From positions 62,001 to 126,000 of the forward strand of contig NZ_LMXN01000009.1 in assembly GCF_001442615.1 (NCBI RefSeq): a DNA stretch of 64,000 nucleotides. Direction: 5' to 3'. Positions 1 through 8,600 of the stretch are shown in pieces. Origin of the DNA: Algoriphagus resistens. Lineage in GTDB: Bacteria; Bacteroidota; Bacteroidia; Cytophagales; Cyclobacteriaceae. Under the pieces are notes generated by a model, which ran no database searches, was not told where the DNA came from, and saw only the letters and a list, made by a program, of their open reading frames with translations. Position numbers and translations under genes: made by a program. Position 1 is the stretch's first letter. Each line of letters begins with the position of its first letter.

Positions 1-21
1 ATTAAACCTTTATTTTGGACT

Positions 22-1068
22 ATGGAAATTGATTTTTTGCTCATTGGACAGGGACTTGCCGGTACAGCACTTGCCTATAGACTGAAGCAAGCTGGTAAAA
101 AAATCAGGATAATTGATGAACCTGGGGCAAATAATTCGAGTAGAGTGGCGGCAGGGCTTTTTAACCCTGTGACAGGAAGGAAGATGGTGAAAACCTGGAG
201 AGCTGATGCTCTTTTCCCTGTGATTCAGCCATTTTATAAGGAGCTGGAAGCGCTTACCCGAAGCGGTTTTTTGACAGAAAAAGCAATTTACAGACCTTTC
301 CTAACAATAGAAGAGCAAAATGAATGGATGGGGCACAGCGCTGATCCCGGCTTTGAATACTATTTGCGGAAGATCCACGCAGAAAGCCAGTCTGAATTTC
401 TTAAAGATCCTTACGGTGGGGTGATGCTTCGAAACTCTGGGTGGTTGGATATCAATAATCTATTAGATGCGATGACTGCGTATTTTAGAGAGGAATTGAT
501 TGTGGGGAATTTTGATGAGCGTTCACTTTCACATGAAAATGAAGTCTGGTCTTATAGAGATTTAAAGGCAAAAGCAGTAGTGTATTGTAACGGTGTGGAA
601 GCAATGAATTCCAGGTTCTTCAGTTTTCTTCCGTTTGCGCCGGTGAAAGGAGAAATTTTGGAAGTAAGACAGGAATTTACACCAGATTATATAGTGAACC
701 GGGGTGTTTTCAGAGTTCATTTGGGAAATAGAATCCATCGGGTAGGGTCGACCTACACGAAGCATGATATGGCAGTAGGAGCAACAGTTGCGGCAAAAAC
801 AGAAATACTGGAGAAATTGACAGATTTGGTGCGGCTGCCAGTTGAGGAAATTATCAGTCACAGAACAGGAATAAGACCTGCTACCAGAGATAGAAAACCT
901 TTTTTGGGGAAACATCCTTCCGAGGTAGGCGTTTACATATTCAATGGTTTTGGAGCCAAGGGAGTTTCATTAATTCCTTATTTTAGTGAACAAATGGCTA
1001 CACATTTATTAAAAGGTAAGGCAATTGACTCCGAAGTGGACATAGCTCGGTATTTTAATTATATTTAA
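22..1068 (+). CDS. FAD-dependent oxidoreductase, DAO family
   Basis: This 348-residue protein is a probable FAD-dependent oxidoreductase of the D-amino-acid-oxidase fold. A dinucleotide-binding GxGxxG motif (G9, G11, G14) lies in the first beta-alpha-beta unit, and an acidic end of strand two (IIDE, about residues 30-33) would bind the ribose. The C-terminal part has the family's late FAD-contact region with GIRPATRDRKPFLG followed by FNGFGAKG. The family oxidises amines or amino acids, and the substrate cannot be told from sequence. There is no signal peptide, so it is probably cytoplasmic. It ends 21 bases before the next plus-strand gene and may be cotranscribed with it. Only 21 bases upstream are visible, so the promoter is outside the window. 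Confidence 0.8.
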   Translation: MEIDFLLIGQGLAGTALAYRLKQAGKKIRIIDEPGANNSSRVAAGLFNPVTGRKMVKTWRADALFPVIQPFYKELEALTRSGFLTEKAIYRPFLTIEEQNEWMGHSADPGFEYYLRKIHAESQSEFLKDPYGGVMLRNSGWLDINNLLDAMTAYFREELIVGNFDERSLSHENEVWSYRDLKAKAVVYCNGVEAMNSRFFSFLPFAPVKGEILEVRQEFTPDYIVNRGVFRVHLGNRIHRVGSTYTKHDMAVGATVAAKTEILEKLTDLVRLPVEEIISHRTGIRPATRDRKPFLGKHPSEVGVYIFNGFGAKGVSLIPYFSEQMATHLLKGKAIDSEVDIARYFNYI

Positions 1069-1089
1069 AGACATCTTTCAGCAAATCGA

Positions 1090-4000
1090 ATGCGATATCA
1101 CCTTTTCCGAATTTTAGTTTTTGCTGGCTTATGGTTGAATTCATTTTTTGCCCTTGCTCAGTTTGATCAGGAGCGTTTTGGGAAAAACAGAATTCAGCAT
1201 CAGCAGTTCGAATGGTATTTTTACGCCTCAAACAATTTTGAGGTGTACTACTATGACCGTGGGGGAGCAAATGCCAAAATGGCTATTGATTACCTGGAAA
1301 GTGAGTTTAATCGACTCACACAGATGATAGGATATGTTGCCTATACCAAGCCGAAAATTTACATTTATAATTCTCCCGAGGAGCTGCTGCAGAGTAATGT
1401 CAACCTTAATAAGGAAGAGTATAATGAGCAAGGACAGACAAACTTCAATAGATTGTTGGCCGAAGTAGCTTATAAAGGAGAAGTTGACCAATTTAAGGAG
1501 GATCTGATCTATGGGACAGTAAAGGTAATTATTGAAGAAATGCTATATGGCTCTTCTGTATCTGATGCCTTTCAATCCAATCTGACCAATAAGTTTCCGG
1601 AATGGTATGTAGACGGCATTGCGCTGTACTTGGCAAAAGGCTGGAGCAGGGAGATGGATGATTTTGTGCGCCATTATTTTCAGGAAGACCAAAATCCAAA
1701 AATTCTCAAGCTCAAGGAAAAGGAGGCTGCATTGGTGGGGCAATCGGTTTGGAATTACATTGCTGAAAGATACGGCAGAAGGTATGTTTCTAGTATTTTG
1801 AACCTTTCCCGAATAAACAGAAACGAGGAAAATAGTATCGCAAATACAGTTGGGTTGAATTATAAAACATTCACCCAAGACTGGAAAAAGTTTTATCTGG
1901 ACATAAATAAGCAAGTTTCTTCGACCTTTAAAGATCCAAATAAAGATGCAGCGGTGGCACAGACTTCGCCAAAATTCATAGGTGCTATAAATGACATCAA
2001 GTTTAGCCCGGATGGATTGAACCTCGCCTATGTGATCAATAATGGCGGAAAGTATAAAGTCCAGGTAAGGGAGTTGGGTTCAGGCAGAGAGCAGACACTA
2101 TTTGCAGGAGGAACATCCCTGCAAGACCAAGAGGCAAATTTTGCCTCTCCGGTAATTGCCTGGAGAGATTCTGCAAATATTGCCATTGCTTCATTCAAAA
2201 GAGGGTTCACAACGCTGAGACTGAGGTCTATTGACGGCTCTAATCAAGATAAAATTTTCTTAAGAAATATAACCCAAATCCTTAGTCTTGACTTCAACAG
2301 TACAGGGAAGAACATGGTGCTTTCGGCTATTTCCAATGGGAAATCGGATATTTATACGCTCAATGCCCGAGGTGCCGGTAGAAGGCTGACAAATGATTCC
2401 TTTGATGAATTGACTCCTGTTTTTTTGAATGATTCCACCATTATCTATTCGTCTAACGCGACCAGTTTAGCGGATTCACTTACGGGAAAAAATTTAGAAT
2501 TGGTTTCTTTGCCCAATTACTATAATCTTTATATGGTAGAGGTGACCGACACTATTGTCACCAGGCAGCTGAGTAATTCTAACAGCAAAAATATAAGACC
2601 CAGAAAAGTAAACAGCAATACAATCGCTTACCTGAGTGATCTGAGCGGGATAAATAACCTCATGCGAATGAACATAGGAAACCAGGTTTCCAATCAGATT
2701 TCGGCCTTTAACAAGAGCATAGAAGCTTTTGATATCAATAGTAGAATGAATAGAATTGCTTATTCTGTGCGTGATGGTAGAGAGAGTTATTTGGTAGTAG
2801 AGGGTTTTTCCAATTCGGATCAGTTTACCCCAAGCACTCCAAGGATACAATTGGAGCAGGCCAAAAGTCTAAATGAAAGAATGGCTGCCAGAAGGCTACT
2901 TGAAGCGAAAGAGGCTGAGGAAAGCTTACCGCAAGTGACACGCGAGGAAAATCCTTCTACTCAGCCACAGGTACAGCCGGATACTACAGCAAAAAACGCT
3001 ACCTCGTCTATCGATCTGAAACGGCTTAGTTTTGAGTCTAAAAATGGGATAAATACCGATAATTATATATTCGATACACTGCCAAATAACCTTACATCCC
3101 CGGAGGCTACTACAGCGGAATCAAAAACAAATCTGTTGGAAACCTTTAGGAGGCAGAGTTTGAAAAAGAGGGTTACAGGCCCGAGGGAAATGGAACCGCA
3201 GTTTTTTATCAATAATATCAACACACGATTTGTGGTAGATCCATTACGGGGTTTCGGTATTGGTCTTACCGGCAAAATGACTGATTTACTTGATAACCAC
3301 TCATTCCAGGGAGGTGTAATGACTACACTTGATTTTAGATCAGGAGGAGATATTTTTTTCGAATATGAATATTTGAAAAGTAGAGTGGACTTCAAGGGAA
3401 GATTTGACCGCAAGACCATTCGTGTTTCCGAAGGCGATGTCACATTTCAGAAATATGTGCTGACCAAAGTTGAAGCAGGTTTTTCTTACCCTTTAAATGC
3501 AAATGCAAAATTTTCGCTTTCACCCTTTGTGGCAAAAACTCAATATTTCAACCTGAATCCTGATTCTTTAATCTACGGTCAAGATCCAGATCAAAACCGA
3601 TTCGATGTTAACTATTTAGGGGGTAAAGCAGAGTTTGTGTATGACCGTACCCAGCCGTTAGGTCTTTATTCACAGACGGGTTTCAAAGCTAAAGTAGGCT
3701 ATAGCCAATATCAGTCTTTCAAAAATAAGGATCGATCATTTGGAAATTTCTATGTGGATTTAAGAGAGTATTTTACTATTCATAAGAATATAGTACTGGC
3801 AGGAAGATTGTATGCGGGGTCTTTTATGGGAAATAATCCCCAGACCTATATGTTGGGTGGAATGGATAATTGGTTGTTCAATGAGTTTTACCGTCCTCCA
3901 TCAAACAGACCGGAATCTTCGCCGATCAGAAATCCTACAGGCGTAGAAAATTCCAACATTTTGTTTGCGGATTTTGTTGACCTGAGAGGATATGATTATG

Positions 4001-4380
4001 ACGAGATCAGGGGTAGGAACATGGTCACTTTTACAGCTGAATTGAGAATTCCTGTTTTCTCCTACCTGACCAGGGGGAACATCACATCTAATTTCATCAG
4101 GAATTTTCAGTTGATAGGCTTTTACGACGTTGGCTCTGCCTGGAACGATTCTGCTCCCTGGGAGCGCGTAAATGATCAAAACACGGAGGTGATCAATACG
4201 GAAGGATCCCCGTTTACTATTGTGCTTAATAATTTCAACAACCCTTGGTTACAAAGCTATGGAGCAGGATTGAGGACTGTATTGCTCAACTACTACGTCA
4301 AATTTGATGTGGCTAGACCTGTCCGAAATTATGAAGCAGAAGATTTAAAGTTCTATGTAACTTTAGGCTTCAATTTCTAA
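1090..4380 (+). CDS. Outer-membrane protein with degenerate peptidase-MA-like domain, TolB-like propeller and beta-barrel
   Basis: This 1096-residue protein starts with a signal peptide (cleavage near ALAQ, residue 24). Residues about 40-270 resemble a gluzincin/peptidase-MA domain. The WYVDGIALYLAKGW stretch (172-185) matches the family's conserved W-x-x-(E/D)G-x-A-x-Y helix. The place where HExxH should be reads VIIEEML (about 146-152), so the zinc-binding histidines are gone. About 290-600 has TolB/WD40-like repeats (for example IKFSPDGLNLAYV). A charged linker follows, and about 700-1096 looks like an Omp85-type surface-antigen barrel ending in aromatic NF. I infer an outer-membrane protein with a periplasmic propeller and a non-catalytic MA domain. 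Its role is unknown to me. It is followed 14 bases later by yicC. Confidence 0.7.
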   Translation: MRYHLFRILVFAGLWLNSFFALAQFDQERFGKNRIQHQQFEWYFYASNNFEVYYYDRGGANAKMAIDYLESEFNRLTQMIGYVAYTKPKIYIYNSPEELLQSNVNLNKEEYNEQGQTNFNRLLAEVAYKGEVDQFKEDLIYGTVKVIIEEMLYGSSVSDAFQSNLTNKFPEWYVDGIALYLAKGWSREMDDFVRHYFQEDQNPKILKLKEKEAALVGQSVWNYIAERYGRRYVSSILNLSRINRNEENSIANTVGLNYKTFTQDWKKFYLDINKQVSSTFKDPNKDAAVAQTSPKFIGAINDIKFSPDGLNLAYVINNGGKYKVQVRELGSGREQTLFAGGTSLQDQEANFASPVIAWRDSANIAIASFKRGFTTLRLRSIDGSNQDKIFLRNITQILSLDFNSTGKNMVLSAISNGKSDIYTLNARGAGRRLTNDSFDELTPVFLNDSTIIYSSNATSLADSLTGKNLELVSLPNYYNLYMVEVTDTIVTRQLSNSNSKNIRPRKVNSNTIAYLSDLSGINNLMRMNIGNQVSNQISAFNKSIEAFDINSRMNRIAYSVRDGRESYLVVEGFSNSDQFTPSTPRIQLEQAKSLNERMAARRLLEAKEAEESLPQVTREENPSTQPQVQPDTTAKNATSSIDLKRLSFESKNGINTDNYIFDTLPNNLTSPEATTAESKTNLLETFRRQSLKKRVTGPREMEPQFFINNINTRFVVDPLRGFGIGLTGKMTDLLDNHSFQGGVMTTLDFRSGGDIFFEYEYLKSRVDFKGRFDRKTIRVSEGDVTFQKYVLTKVEAGFSYPLNANAKFSLSPFVAKTQYFNLNPDSLIYGQDPDQNRFDVNYLGGKAEFVYDRTQPLGLYSQTGFKAKVGYSQYQSFKNKDRSFGNFYVDLREYFTIHKNIVLAGRLYAGSFMGNNPQTYMLGGMDNWLFNEFYRPPSNRPESSPIRNPTGVENSNILFADFVDLRGYDYDEIRGRNMVTFTAELRIPVFSYLTRGNITSNFIRNFQLIGFYDVGSAWNDSAPWERVNDQNTEVINTEGSPFTIVLNNFNNPWLQSYGAGLRTVLLNYYVKFDVARPVRNYEAEDLKFYVTLGFNF

Positions 4381-4394
4381 CTACAAATTTTATT

Positions 4395-5276
4395 ATGATC
4401 AAATCAATGACCGGCTTCGGAAATGCCGGGTTTGAAGATGAGCGCATGGTGATCCAAGTGGAGGTACGAACGCTCAATTCAAAGTTTTTGGATCTTTCCA
4501 TACGAAGCCCTAGACAATTCAATGATAAGGAATTGGAAATCAGAAATATGGTTCAGTCTATTTTAGATCGTGGTAAAGTGAGTATTTCTATTGATTTCCA
4601 ATCTAAAGGGGCTATTGAAATGCCTGTTAATATTAACAAGGATCTTTTTCATCTGTTTTATCAGAAGTACAAGGAACTTGCAGATGCCGTACAGGATAAT
4701 CCCCAGGATATTTTCAAACTGGCACTGCAGTCACCAAATGTAATCACCCAGTTGGCCGGTGAGCAAAGAGATGATCAGGCAGATTGGGAAGAGATCAAAA
4801 AAGTATTGTTCGTGGCTTTAAATAAATGTGATTCCTTCAGGCAGGACGAAGGAAGCTCTCTGGAGGGAAAGCTACAGGGTAATATAAAAACTATAGCCAG
4901 TGGCCTGGTTAAAATTAAGGAAGAGGAGGGTAATAGGAAAAATAGAATCAAGCAAAAAATCAGGAACCATTTCAGCGAATGGCTGGACGAGAATTCATTT
5001 GATTCCAATCGTTTTGAGCAGGAATTGATCTATTACTTCGAAAAATTGGATATCACTGAAGAAATCGTAAGACTGGATACACATTTGAAGTATTTCGAAA
5101 AGTGCCTGAACGAAGAAAGCAGCCAAGGTAAGAAACTAGGTTTTATCAGCCAGGAAATAGGTAGAGAAATCAATACCATTGGGTCGAAAGCAAATGATGC
5201 AGGTATGCAGAAACATGTGATTCTGATGAAAGATGAGCTGGAAAAGGTAAAGGAACAGTCCTTGAACGTATTGTGA
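4395..5276 (+). CDS. yicC: YicC family endoribonuclease-like protein
   Basis: The protein has 293 residues, close to the usual 287-295 for YicC. It begins with the family signature MIKSMTGFG followed by VEVRTLNSKFLDL, which is the YicC N-terminal domain (about 1-155). The C-terminal DUF1732-type domain contains ETNTI/GSKAND-like residues (EINTIGSKANDA near 265). YicC proteins have been linked to RNA turnover as endoribonucleases, so a cytoplasmic RNA-processing role is likely. In many Bacteroidota this gene is followed by guanylate kinase. Here it ends at a terminator shared with convergent TonB-family genes, so that partner is absent at this spot. The start is fixed by the conserved N-terminus. 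Confidence 0.9.
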   Translation: MIKSMTGFGNAGFEDERMVIQVEVRTLNSKFLDLSIRSPRQFNDKELEIRNMVQSILDRGKVSISIDFQSKGAIEMPVNINKDLFHLFYQKYKELADAVQDNPQDIFKLALQSPNVITQLAGEQRDDQADWEEIKKVLFVALNKCDSFRQDEGSSLEGKLQGNIKTIASGLVKIKEEEGNRKNRIKQKIRNHFSEWLDENSFDSNRFEQELIYYFEKLDITEEIVRLDTHLKYFEKCLNEESSQGKKLGFISQEIGREINTIGSKANDAGMQKHVILMKDELEKVKEQSLNVL

Positions 5277-5292
5277 ATCCACCCACGGCAGG

Positions 5293-5354
5293 GCCGATGG
5301 GGTGGGGCTCCACGCTAAAGTGCCGATGGGATTTAAGGCACACGCTGTAAAAGT
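5293..5354. repeat. Imperfect tandem direct repeat of about 30 bp
   Basis: Two adjacent imperfect copies begin with GCCGATGGG and end with CACGCT followed by AAAGT. They lie at 5293-5321 and 5322-5354. They sit between yicC and its terminator and overlap the terminator's left arm. They may be replication-slippage debris. No function is suggested. Confidence 0.4.
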
Positions 5355-5384
5355 AAGGGGCTAAGCAGCCCCTTACTTTTACAG
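5345..5384. terminator. Bidirectional rho-independent terminator, perfect 18-bp stem
   Basis: The arms 5345-5362 and 5367-5384 are perfectly complementary over 18 bp around an AAGC loop. The AAGTAAGGGGCT core gives a GC-rich centre, and the outer ends are A/T-rich, so U-rich tails form in either direction. It lies between convergent yicC and the first TonB-family gene and probably ends both transcripts. Confidence 0.85.
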
Positions 5385-5400
5385 AATACGTTTCTTCAGC

Positions 5401-6072
5401 CTAGTTCAGTCGAAACCGGATAGGCATAGTCATACGGGATCGTACTGTTCTCCCACCTATTTTTCCAGGAGTCCATTTTGGAGAGTTTTCAATTACTTTC
5501 CTGGCTACTTCATCACATCCTCCACCAATGGTTCTCACCATTTCTATATCCTGAATAGACCCATCAGTATTGACAACAAAGCGGACTATTGCCATTCCTT
5601 CTATCCCCATTATTTTCGCTTGTGAGGGGTACTTCAGGTTTTTAGTGAGATAGGTATTCCATGCATCCATCCCGCCCTTAAAAGTCGCCTGAACATCTAC
5701 AAAATTTACTATTTTATCTATGTCCTCGATCACCGGAGGAGCGGATATATCTACTTCTGTGATGATGGTTTTTTCAGTTGTGTTTATATCAAACATAATT
5801 TCATTAAGCCTATCAATCACAACATCATCAGGTTTGATGATTACTTCGATAGGAGCCTGCGGCGGAGGCGGTGGGGGAGTATGGATTGTAATTGGAATAT
5901 CGATTAGGTCCCAGTCATCTTCTATTCCGTCAAAGGTCTTGACAGTTGCTTTATCATAAGCCTTCCATTCAAAAGCGACCAAAGCTGATCCGAGACTGAC
6001 AGCCAATCCCAGATTAAACAATGCGGCTGACCATTTTTTAAGGTCAGACTTAGGGTTTTTTTTGAGTTCCAT
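5401..6072 (-). CDS. Energy transducer TonB-family protein (divergent copy A)
   Basis: This 223-residue protein has one N-terminal membrane helix (about 15-34), a proline run (six Pro near 66-71) and an acidic periplasmic spacer. The C-terminal TonB domain (about 140-223) carries LKYPSQAKIMGIEG, VVNTDGSIQD, GGGCDEVA and KWTPGKIGGRTV. It would couple the inner-membrane ExbB/ExbD proton-driven motor to TonB-dependent outer-membrane receptors, though no exbB/exbD is nearby. It is the first of three tandem paralogs and the most divergent in coding sequence. Its roughly 100-bp upstream region is nearly identical to that of the next copy. No terminator separates its start from that copy's own terminator, so each gene looks like its own transcription unit. 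Confidence 0.85.
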   Translation of the reverse strand: MELKKNPKSDLKKWSAALFNLGLAVSLGSALVAFEWKAYDKATVKTFDGIEDDWDLIDIPITIHTPPPPPPQAPIEVIIKPDDVVIDRLNEIMFDINTTEKTIITEVDISAPPVIEDIDKIVNFVDVQATFKGGMDAWNTYLTKNLKYPSQAKIMGIEGMAIVRFVVNTDGSIQDIEMVRTIGGGCDEVARKVIENSPKWTPGKIGGRTVRSRMTMPIRFRLN

Positions 6073-6180
6073 ATGTGTAAAATTAGAGGTTAGAAAAACT
6101 ACTCTAATAATTTACATTCCATAACCCACTGATACTAAAGTGATAACACTATTTAACTAGGCTAAAAGTTGTTAAAGACA
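6073..6180 (-). repeat. Duplicated promoter/leader region upstream of TonB copy A
   Basis: About 80-100 bases are repeated almost exactly at 6896-7005, upstream of copy B. The shared core includes GTGTAAAATTAGAGG, TACTCTAATAATTTACAT and CTGATACTAA. The region probably holds promoter and 5' leader sequence. On the minus strand TAGTTTTT is a 7/8 match to the Bacteroidota -7 element TAnnTTTG. The third paralog lacks this block. Confidence 0.6.
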
Positions 6181-6190
6181 GGATAGAAAA

Positions 6191-6210
6191 AGCCCCGAAT
6201 AATCGGGGCT
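6191..6210 (-). terminator. Rho-independent terminator of TonB copy B
   Basis: The stem AGCCCCGA/TCGGGGCT (6191-6198 and 6203-6210) has a 4-base loop. On the minus strand it is followed by a run of five T. It begins 8 bases past the stop codon of copy B. Confidence 0.85.
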
Positions 6211-6217
6211 GTATAGC

Positions 6218-6895
6218 TTAGCCAAGCTTGAATTTAATCTGTAGCCGCATACGGGATCGTACCGGGCGCCCACGCTGCTTGCCTGGCTCCCAGTTAGGAG
6301 CATTTTTCACTACTCTGACAGCTTCTTCATTGCAACCGCCATCGATTCCTCTTAAGACTTCAACATCTTGAATAGATCCATCTGTGTTTACTACGAACAC
6401 TAGGGTTACTGTGCCTTCAATGCCCATTCTTCTGGCTTGGGTCGGGTAGTTGAGATTATCCTTTAGGTATTTGTTCCAGCCTTCCATTCCTCCTGAAGGA
6501 TTAGGCTGAGTTTCTACCACATCAAAGATTTTGTCTATTTTTTCTTCTACTGGAGCTTCCGCGATTATTACTTCTTCGATGAGGGTAGCTTCCTTCACAT
6601 CGACATCAAAGTTAACTTCGATTTTCTCTTCGATTTCTACTTCATCAGGGATCTCCTCAATGATTGGCTGCTCTACTGGCGGTGGTGGCGGGGGTGGTGG
6701 TTGCTCTGTAATTGGAATATCCAACAATTCTTCGAAGTTGTCGGTTACTTGACCCAGGTCTTTCAATGAACCATCGTCAAATGATTTCCATTCGAAGGCA
6801 GCGAGGCTTGTACCTACAGCTATTGCCAGACCCAGATTCAGGAACATTCCTGACTTTCTGGTTAGATCAGCACTGGGAGTCTTTTTTGTTTCCAT
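6218..6895 (-). CDS. Energy transducer TonB-family protein (copy B)
   Basis: This 225-residue TonB-family protein has an N-terminal membrane helix (about 17-36), an eight-proline run near residue 67, an EVEIEEKIEVNFDVDV acidic spacer and a C-terminal TonB domain. The C-terminal domain shows LNYPTQARRMGIEGTV, VVNTDGSIQDVEVLRG, GGCNEEA and NWEPGKQRGRPV. It is nearly the same protein as copy C at 7041-7718, but its upstream region matches copy A, so it is a mosaic of its neighbours. It is expected to transmit proton-motive force to outer-membrane receptors. It has its own leader and its own terminator. Confidence 0.87.
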   Translation of the reverse strand: METKKTPSADLTRKSGMFLNLGLAIAVGTSLAAFEWKSFDDGSLKDLGQVTDNFEELLDIPITEQPPPPPPPPVEQPIIEEIPDEVEIEEKIEVNFDVDVKEATLIEEVIIAEAPVEEKIDKIFDVVETQPNPSGGMEGWNKYLKDNLNYPTQARRMGIEGTVTLVFVVNTDGSIQDVEVLRGIDGGCNEEAVRVVKNAPNWEPGKQRGRPVRSRMRLQIKFKLG

Positions 6896-7005
6896 AGGTG
6901 TAAAATTAGAGGTTAGAAAAACTACTCTAATAATTTACATTACATAACTCGCTGATACTAATCCTATAACACTTTTTAACTAAATAGAGAGTTGTTTAAA
7001 GTCAG
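6896..7005 (-). repeat. Duplicated promoter/leader region upstream of TonB copy B
   Basis: This is the partner of the repeat at 6073-6180, with near-identical sequence through GTGTAAAATTAGAGG and TAATAATTTACAT and weaker identity further out. It likely contains the promoter of copy B on the minus strand. Confidence 0.6.
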
Positions 7006-7014
7006 GCAAAAAAA

Positions 7015-7034
7015 AGACCCGAAACCTCGGGTCT
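7015..7034 (-). terminator. Rho-independent terminator of TonB copy C
   Basis: The stem AGACCCGA/TCGGGTCT (7015-7022 and 7027-7034) has loop AACC. It is followed on the minus strand by a T-rich tract. It begins 7 bases after the stop of copy C. Confidence 0.85.
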
Positions 7035-7040
7035 ATATGA

Positions 7041-7718
7041 TTAGCTAAGTTTGAATCTAATCGGAAGCCTCATACGGGTACGTACAGGACGTCCTCGCTG
7101 TTTTCCTGGTTCCCAGTTAGGAGCTGCTTTTACTACTTTGACTGCTTCTTCATCACATCCTCCGCCGATTCCTCTCAAAACTTCTACGTCTTGAATAGAA
7201 CCATCCGTATTTACTACGAACACAACGATTACAGTACCCTCTATCCCCATTCTTCTTGCCTGAGTAGGATATTTTAGGTTGTTTGAAAGGTATTTATTCC
7301 AACCTTCCATTCCTCCCTGAGGATTAGGTGGAGATTCCACCACATCAAAGATTTTATCTACTTTTTCCTCTACAGGAGCTTCCGCGATAACCACTTCTTT
7401 GATAACAGTAGTTTCCTTCACATCGACATCAAAGTTAACTTCGATTTTCTCTTCGATTTCTACCTCATCAGGGATTTCCTCAATGATAGGCTGCTCTACT
7501 GGCGGCGGTGGCGGTGGTGGTGGCTGCTCTGTGATCGGAATATCCAACAATTCTTCGAAGTTGTCAGTTACTTGACCCAGGTCTTTCAATGAACCATCGT
7601 CAAATGACTTCCATTCGAAGGCAGCAAGGGTAGCACCAACAGCTACTGCCAAACCAAGATTCAGGAACATTCCTGACTTTCTGGTTAGATCAGCGCTGGG
7701 AGTCTTTTTTGCTTCCAT
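7041..7718 (-). CDS. Energy transducer TonB-family protein (copy C)
   Basis: This 225-residue paralog is nearly identical to copy B. It has the same N-terminal helix, eight-proline run, acidic spacer and TonB C-terminal domain with LKYPTQARRMGIEGTV and GGGCDEEA. Differences cluster in the helix (AVAVGATLAAF) and the spacer (KETTVIKEVVIAEAP). Its upstream region (7719-7787) is unlike the leaders of copies A and B. It lies 69 bases downstream of the vanZ-like gene on the same strand, so it could be reached by readthrough or have its own promoter. The role is periplasm-spanning energy transduction to TonB-dependent receptors. Confidence 0.87.
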   Translation of the reverse strand: MEAKKTPSADLTRKSGMFLNLGLAVAVGATLAAFEWKSFDDGSLKDLGQVTDNFEELLDIPITEQPPPPPPPPVEQPIIEEIPDEVEIEEKIEVNFDVDVKETTVIKEVVIAEAPVEEKVDKIFDVVESPPNPQGGMEGWNKYLSNNLKYPTQARRMGIEGTVIVVFVVNTDGSIQDVEVLRGIGGGCDEEAVKVVKAAPNWEPGKQRGRPVRTRMRLPIRFKLS

Positions 7719-7787
7719 GATAAGTTTGGTTTATAAAGGTTAATTCTTCTTCTATTTCAGACTAACAATTGTAATAATTAATAGGCA

Positions 7788-8156
7788 TTAATCCAAGCCA
7801 ATCTTGGTGGTTGGAATCTTAAAATATGCTAATAAACCAGCAATACCCCCTATTTCGTTGACAATCATATCCATATAATCGAATGATCGGAAAGGGATAA
7901 ATACCTGAGCACATTCCAAAACTATTCCGGCAGCTACTCCGAAAATCAAATAGTTGCTTAGTACTCTTCCCTGAAGTCCATTTACAACTGCCCGCTTTAC
8001 CCCAACTCCACACCAAAGGAAACTCAACGTGCCAAAGCAAATGAGGTGTATCAATTTGTCCTGAAAGTTGAAGGAGGCATCAGGGAAATTATCACCTGGA
8101 GTCAACATGGCAAAAGCAATGAATAAGAGCCAAACTACTGCAATTCCTAATCTCAA
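7788..8156 (-). CDS. VanZ-like family membrane protein
   Basis: This 122-residue protein has four predicted membrane segments. It carries the VanZ-like pattern DKLIHLICFGTLS in helix two, then ECAQVFIPFRSFDYMDMIVNEIGGIAGLL, with the conserved E, Q, R, D and N positions. VanZ relatives are small inner-membrane proteins, and some confer teicoplanin resistance in other bacteria. A function here is not known. It starts 10 bases after gcvH stops on the same strand, so the two are probably cotranscribed. Confidence 0.8.
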   Translation of the reverse strand: MRLGIAVVWLLFIAFAMLTPGDNFPDASFNFQDKLIHLICFGTLSFLWCGVGVKRAVVNGLQGRVLSNYLIFGVAAGIVLECAQVFIPFRSFDYMDMIVNEIGGIAGLLAYFKIPTTKIGLD

Positions 8157-8166
8157 AATGTTTTGT

Positions 8167-8544
8167 TTATTCTCCTACCAAATCAGCATATTCGGCCGCA
8201 GAAAGCAGACCTTCGGGGAGGTCACCTGTGATTTTCACTTTGATCATCCAGCCTTTTCCGTAAGGAGATTCATTCACGAGCTCCGGAGAATCTTCCAAAT
8301 CAGGATTTACTTCCAATATCTCACCTGAAACAGGCATAAATAAATCCGAAACAGTCTTTACGGCTTCTACAGAGCCAAAAACCTCGTTAGTTTCCAATGT
8401 GTCTCCTGTAGTCTCTACTTCTACATAAACGATATCACCTAGTTCACCAGCGGCAAATTCGGTGATTCCAATAGTTGCAACATCACCGTCAATTTTAACC
8501 CATTCGTGGTCTTTGGTGTACTTAAGTTCTTGAGGAAAATCCAT
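8167..8544 (-). CDS. gcvH: Glycine cleavage system H protein
   Basis: This 125-residue protein has the usual GcvH length and the lipoyl-domain sequence from [13 protein letters not shown] to the attachment site ESVEA-like [12 protein letters not shown], where K63 carries the lipoyl group. GcvH shuttles the aminomethyl group of glycine between the P and T proteins of the glycine cleavage system in the cytoplasm. The gene lies between sprA and a VanZ-like gene, an order I recall from other Bacteroidota. The gap from sprA is 56 bases with no visible terminator. Confidence 0.96.
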   Translation of the reverse strand: MDFPQELKYTKDHEWVKIDGDVATIGITEFAAGELGDIVYVEVETTGDTLETNEVFGSVEAVKTVSDLFMPVSGEILEVNPDLEDSPELVNESPYGKGWMIKVKITGDLPEGLLSAAEYADLVGE

Positions 8545-8600
8545 GTTTGTAAATAGTTATATGGGAGCCAAAATTAATAGGAATCAAGTAAGGATAAAAT

